NCBI RefSeq assembly: GCF_021245985.1
Contig: NZ_JAJQXA010000019.1
Coordinates: 1-64,000 of the forward strand
DNA: 64,000 nt
Origin: Flavobacterium soyae
GTDB lineage: Bacteria > Bacteroidota > Bacteroidia > Flavobacteriales > Flavobacteriaceae
Direction of reading: 5' to 3'
In this document: piece by piece, positions 62,173 to 64,000 of the stretch
Layout of the letters: each line of letters begins with the position of its first letter
Position numbering within the stretch: position 1 is the first letter of the stretch
Translations under genes and position numbers: made by a program
Notes under the pieces: model-generated
Database searches by the model: none
Told to the model about the DNA's origin: nothing
The model's input: only the letters and a program-made list of their open reading frames with translations

Positions 62173-64000
62173 ATGTTGGTCCTAAAACGATTTCATTTTT
62201 TGTTTTGTCTATTTTTCCTTGTCCTGAATCTTTTTGCTCAGGACAAAGAGAAACTCATGCCTTTTAAAAAAATAATTATTGATATTGAACAGCAGCATCA
62301 GGTTAGCTTTAATTATACCGAGGACAATATTGCCGGATTGGAATTAATTCCGCCAAAAAAATCGCTTTCCTTAGAACAAAAACTGAAATATCTTTCTCAA
62401 AAAACCCATTTGTCTTTTGAAAATATAGGAAACAAGTTCATTAATATTTATAAAAAAGATAACGAGGCTCCAATATTCTGTGGCTACGTTTTTTCTAATG
62501 CAGATAAAAAACCAATTGAAAACGCCAATATTAGCTTACTTGATAAAACTCAGGTTTCAACCGATGCAAACGGTTATTTTGAGTTTGAAAATAAGGGCAC
62601 AGCTATATTTTTGACCAGCCACATAGGATTTATAACCAAAAAAGTTACGGCTGACAATACCAACTCTAAAGATTGCCTGCAGATATTTTTAGATCCGGAA
62701 ATTACAGAACTTCTGGAAATTAAAGCCAATGCAATTCTGGCTTCGGGAATTTCAAAAAATAAAGATGGCTCATTTGAAATTAAACCCAAAAAATTTGGTA
62801 TTCTGCCCGGACTTATCGAACCCGATGCTTTGCAGACAATGCAGCAAATCCCGGGTGTAAACAGTATTGATGAAAGTGTATCCAGCATCAATGTTCGCGG
62901 CGGTACCCACGACCAAAATTTATTTTTGTGGAATGGAATACGAATGTTTCAAACGGGACATTTTTTTGGTTTAATATCGGCTTTTAATCCCAATTTGGGG
63001 CATACTATTTCTATTTATAAAAACGGGAGTTCTGCCTTTTACGGAGAAAGTGTATCTAGTGTAGTCGCTATTTCGTCTACTCCCGAAATGGCAGAAAAAA
63101 ACTCGTTCAGTGCAGGAATAAATATGATTAATGCTGATATTTATGGAAAATACAATCTTTCGAAAAAGAGTTATATTGAAATTTCGGCACGTAAATCGAT
63201 TACTGATTTTGTAGAAACGCCTACATATAAAGAATATTTCAATAAAGTATTTCAAAACACTACAATCACTGATTTTTCAAATAACCAAAATGTCGATTAT
63301 CAAAGTGATAAGAAATTTGGTTTTTATGATGCTACGCTGAAATATGCTCAAAAAATAGGGCCTAAAGACCAAATAGTGTTAGATCTTATTACTATTAAAG
63401 ATAATCTGGAAGTTTTTCAAAGTGCAGCTGCAAATGGCATAAACAAATCTGAAAACAATATTTTACGCCAGCAGAATTATGGCGGAAATTTAGCCTGGAA
63501 AAGAAACTGGAACAGCTTCAATACAACTAAAATTAATATCTATAATTCAGCTTACGAACTTCGTGCCAACCAAAAAACAACCTTTGAAGATCAAATCGTT
63601 ATTCAGGAAAATACCGTAAATAATAATGGCTTTAATTTAGAGAACAGCCATATCATTAACTCTAAATTTACTTTTAACGATGGGTATCAGTTTAACGAAA
63701 TAGGTGTTACTAATTTAGAACAGGTAACGAATCCTGATTTTTATCGCAGGGTTAAAGAGGTATTGAGAACCCACGCCTTAATTTTAGAAGGAAAATACAA
63801 CGATACGATTTCCAGAATATATTTTAAGGCCGGAACCCGTATTAATTATATTGAAAAATTTAAAAAATATATTGTAGAACCACGATTGCAATTTAGCTAT
63901 GGCATAACTAAAAGTCTAAATGCAGAACTGCTGGGCGAGCTAAAAAGCCAGAACTCGCAACAAATCATTAATTTGCAAAAAGATTATTTTGGAATTGAAA
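62173..64000 (+). CDS. TonB-dependent transducer (3' end outside window)
   Basis: The frame is open to the edge, giving about 609 residues without a stop. A signal peptide (MLVLKRFHFLFCLFFLVLNLFA) is followed by an STN-like signalling domain (about 30-95: KIIIDIEQQHQVSFNYTEDN, LIPPKKSLSLEQKLKYLSQK), a carboxypeptidase-like domain (about 105-180: GYVFSNADKKPIENANISLL), a plug (LQTMQQIPGVNSIDESVSSI, INVRGGTHDQNLFLWNG) and barrel strands. The ATG follows the FecR stop directly. The STN domain lets it signal to FecR and the sigma factor when its ligand binds. It is truncated only by the window. Confidence 0.9.
   Translation, partial: MLVLKRFHFLFCLFFLVLNLFAQDKEKLMPFKKIIIDIEQQHQVSFNYTEDNIAGLELIPPKKSLSLEQKLKYLSQKTHLSFENIGNKFINIYKKDNEAPIFCGYVFSNADKKPIENANISLLDKTQVSTDANGYFEFENKGTAIFLTSHIGFITKKVTADNTNSKDCLQIFLDPEITELLEIKANAILASGISKNKDGSFEIKPKKFGILPGLIEPDALQTMQQIPGVNSIDESVSSINVRGGTHDQNLFLWNGIRMFQTGHFFGLISAFNPNLGHTISIYKNGSSAFYGESVSSVVAISSTPEMAEKNSFSAGINMINADIYGKYNLSKKSYIEISARKSITDFVETPTYKEYFNKVFQNTTITDFSNNQNVDYQSDKKFGFYDATLKYAQKIGPKDQIVLDLITIKDNLEVFQSAAANGINKSENNILRQQNYGGNLAWKRNWNSFNTTKINIYNSAYELRANQKTTFEDQIVIQENTVNNNGFNLENSHIINSKFTFNDGYQFNEIGVTNLEQVTNPDFYRRVKEVLRTHALILEGKYNDTISRIYFKAGTRINYIEKFKKYIVEPRLQFSYGITKSLNAELLGELKSQNSQQIINLQKDYFGIE

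Overview
The window is chromosomal DNA from a member of the Bacteroidota, almost certainly Flavobacteriaceae and most likely Flavobacterium or a close relative. Reasons: low GC; promoters of the Bacteroidota type (TTG, 17-19 nt, TAnnTTTG) upstream of rpmH, rpmE2, hup, the zapA operon and a tRNA gene; no obvious Shine-Dalgarno sequences; TonB-dependent receptors with carboxypeptidase-like plug extensions; lipoproteins; a FISUMP protein; DUF4290, DUF4199, DUF5686 and START-like proteins; and a 6S-type RNA between zapA and rny. Species cannot be decided from the sequence alone.

Layout. 1-760: the tail of an upstream gene, then three tandem 160-bp palindromic repeats. 761-5069: yiaA-like gene, carB (short form), rpmH and a small TPR membrane protein. 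5070-7206: a 2-kb array of eight about 262-bp non-coding repeats. 7207-13090: an accessory stretch with a secreted thioredoxin-like protein, a 1051-residue Ig/FISUMP surface protein and a small cluster of phage-like regulators around a shared operator region. 13330-22086: hydrolase, GNAT-like protein, a porin plus DASS carboxylate transporter operon, a secreted Pro/Ala/Arg-repeat protein, an ABC-F ATPase and a GlmU-like sugar nucleotidyltransferase. 22617-29664: rpmE2, DUF4199 plus glycosyltransferase, phosphosugar mutase, MsbA-like exporter, DUF2971. 29833-34802: a leftward group of lipoprotein, TonB-dependent receptor and M23 peptidase. 34982-39956: zapB-like, zapA, 6S RNA, rny, a PAS histidine kinase and xerD. 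40035-49736: two paralogous beta-barrels, aroQ, a DUF5686 protein, a CDF transporter, murA with DUF4290 and DUF493, and an esterase. 50212-56301: nucleotide-binding kinase-like protein, recQ, fmt, hup, yqgE, a PabC-like aminotransferase, a START-like protein and tRNA-Met(CAT). 56451-59285: small unknown protein, IS3-family remnants, a DHFR/RibD-like reductase, DUF2490 and a beta-carbonic anhydrase lipoprotein. 59485-64000: a four-repeat lipoprotein divergent from an ECF sigma, FecR anti-sigma and TonB-dependent transducer operon that runs off the window.

Most genes are housekeeping or envelope functions. The 3' module (sigma factor, FecR, STN-type transducer) is a complete cell-surface signalling unit. 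The intergenic regions are full of palindromic repeats. Several of these have the GTAG-plus-hairpin form of REP sequences, and the large 262-bp array is the most unusual structure in the window. I did not find a clear novel defence, CRISPR or secondary-metabolite system.
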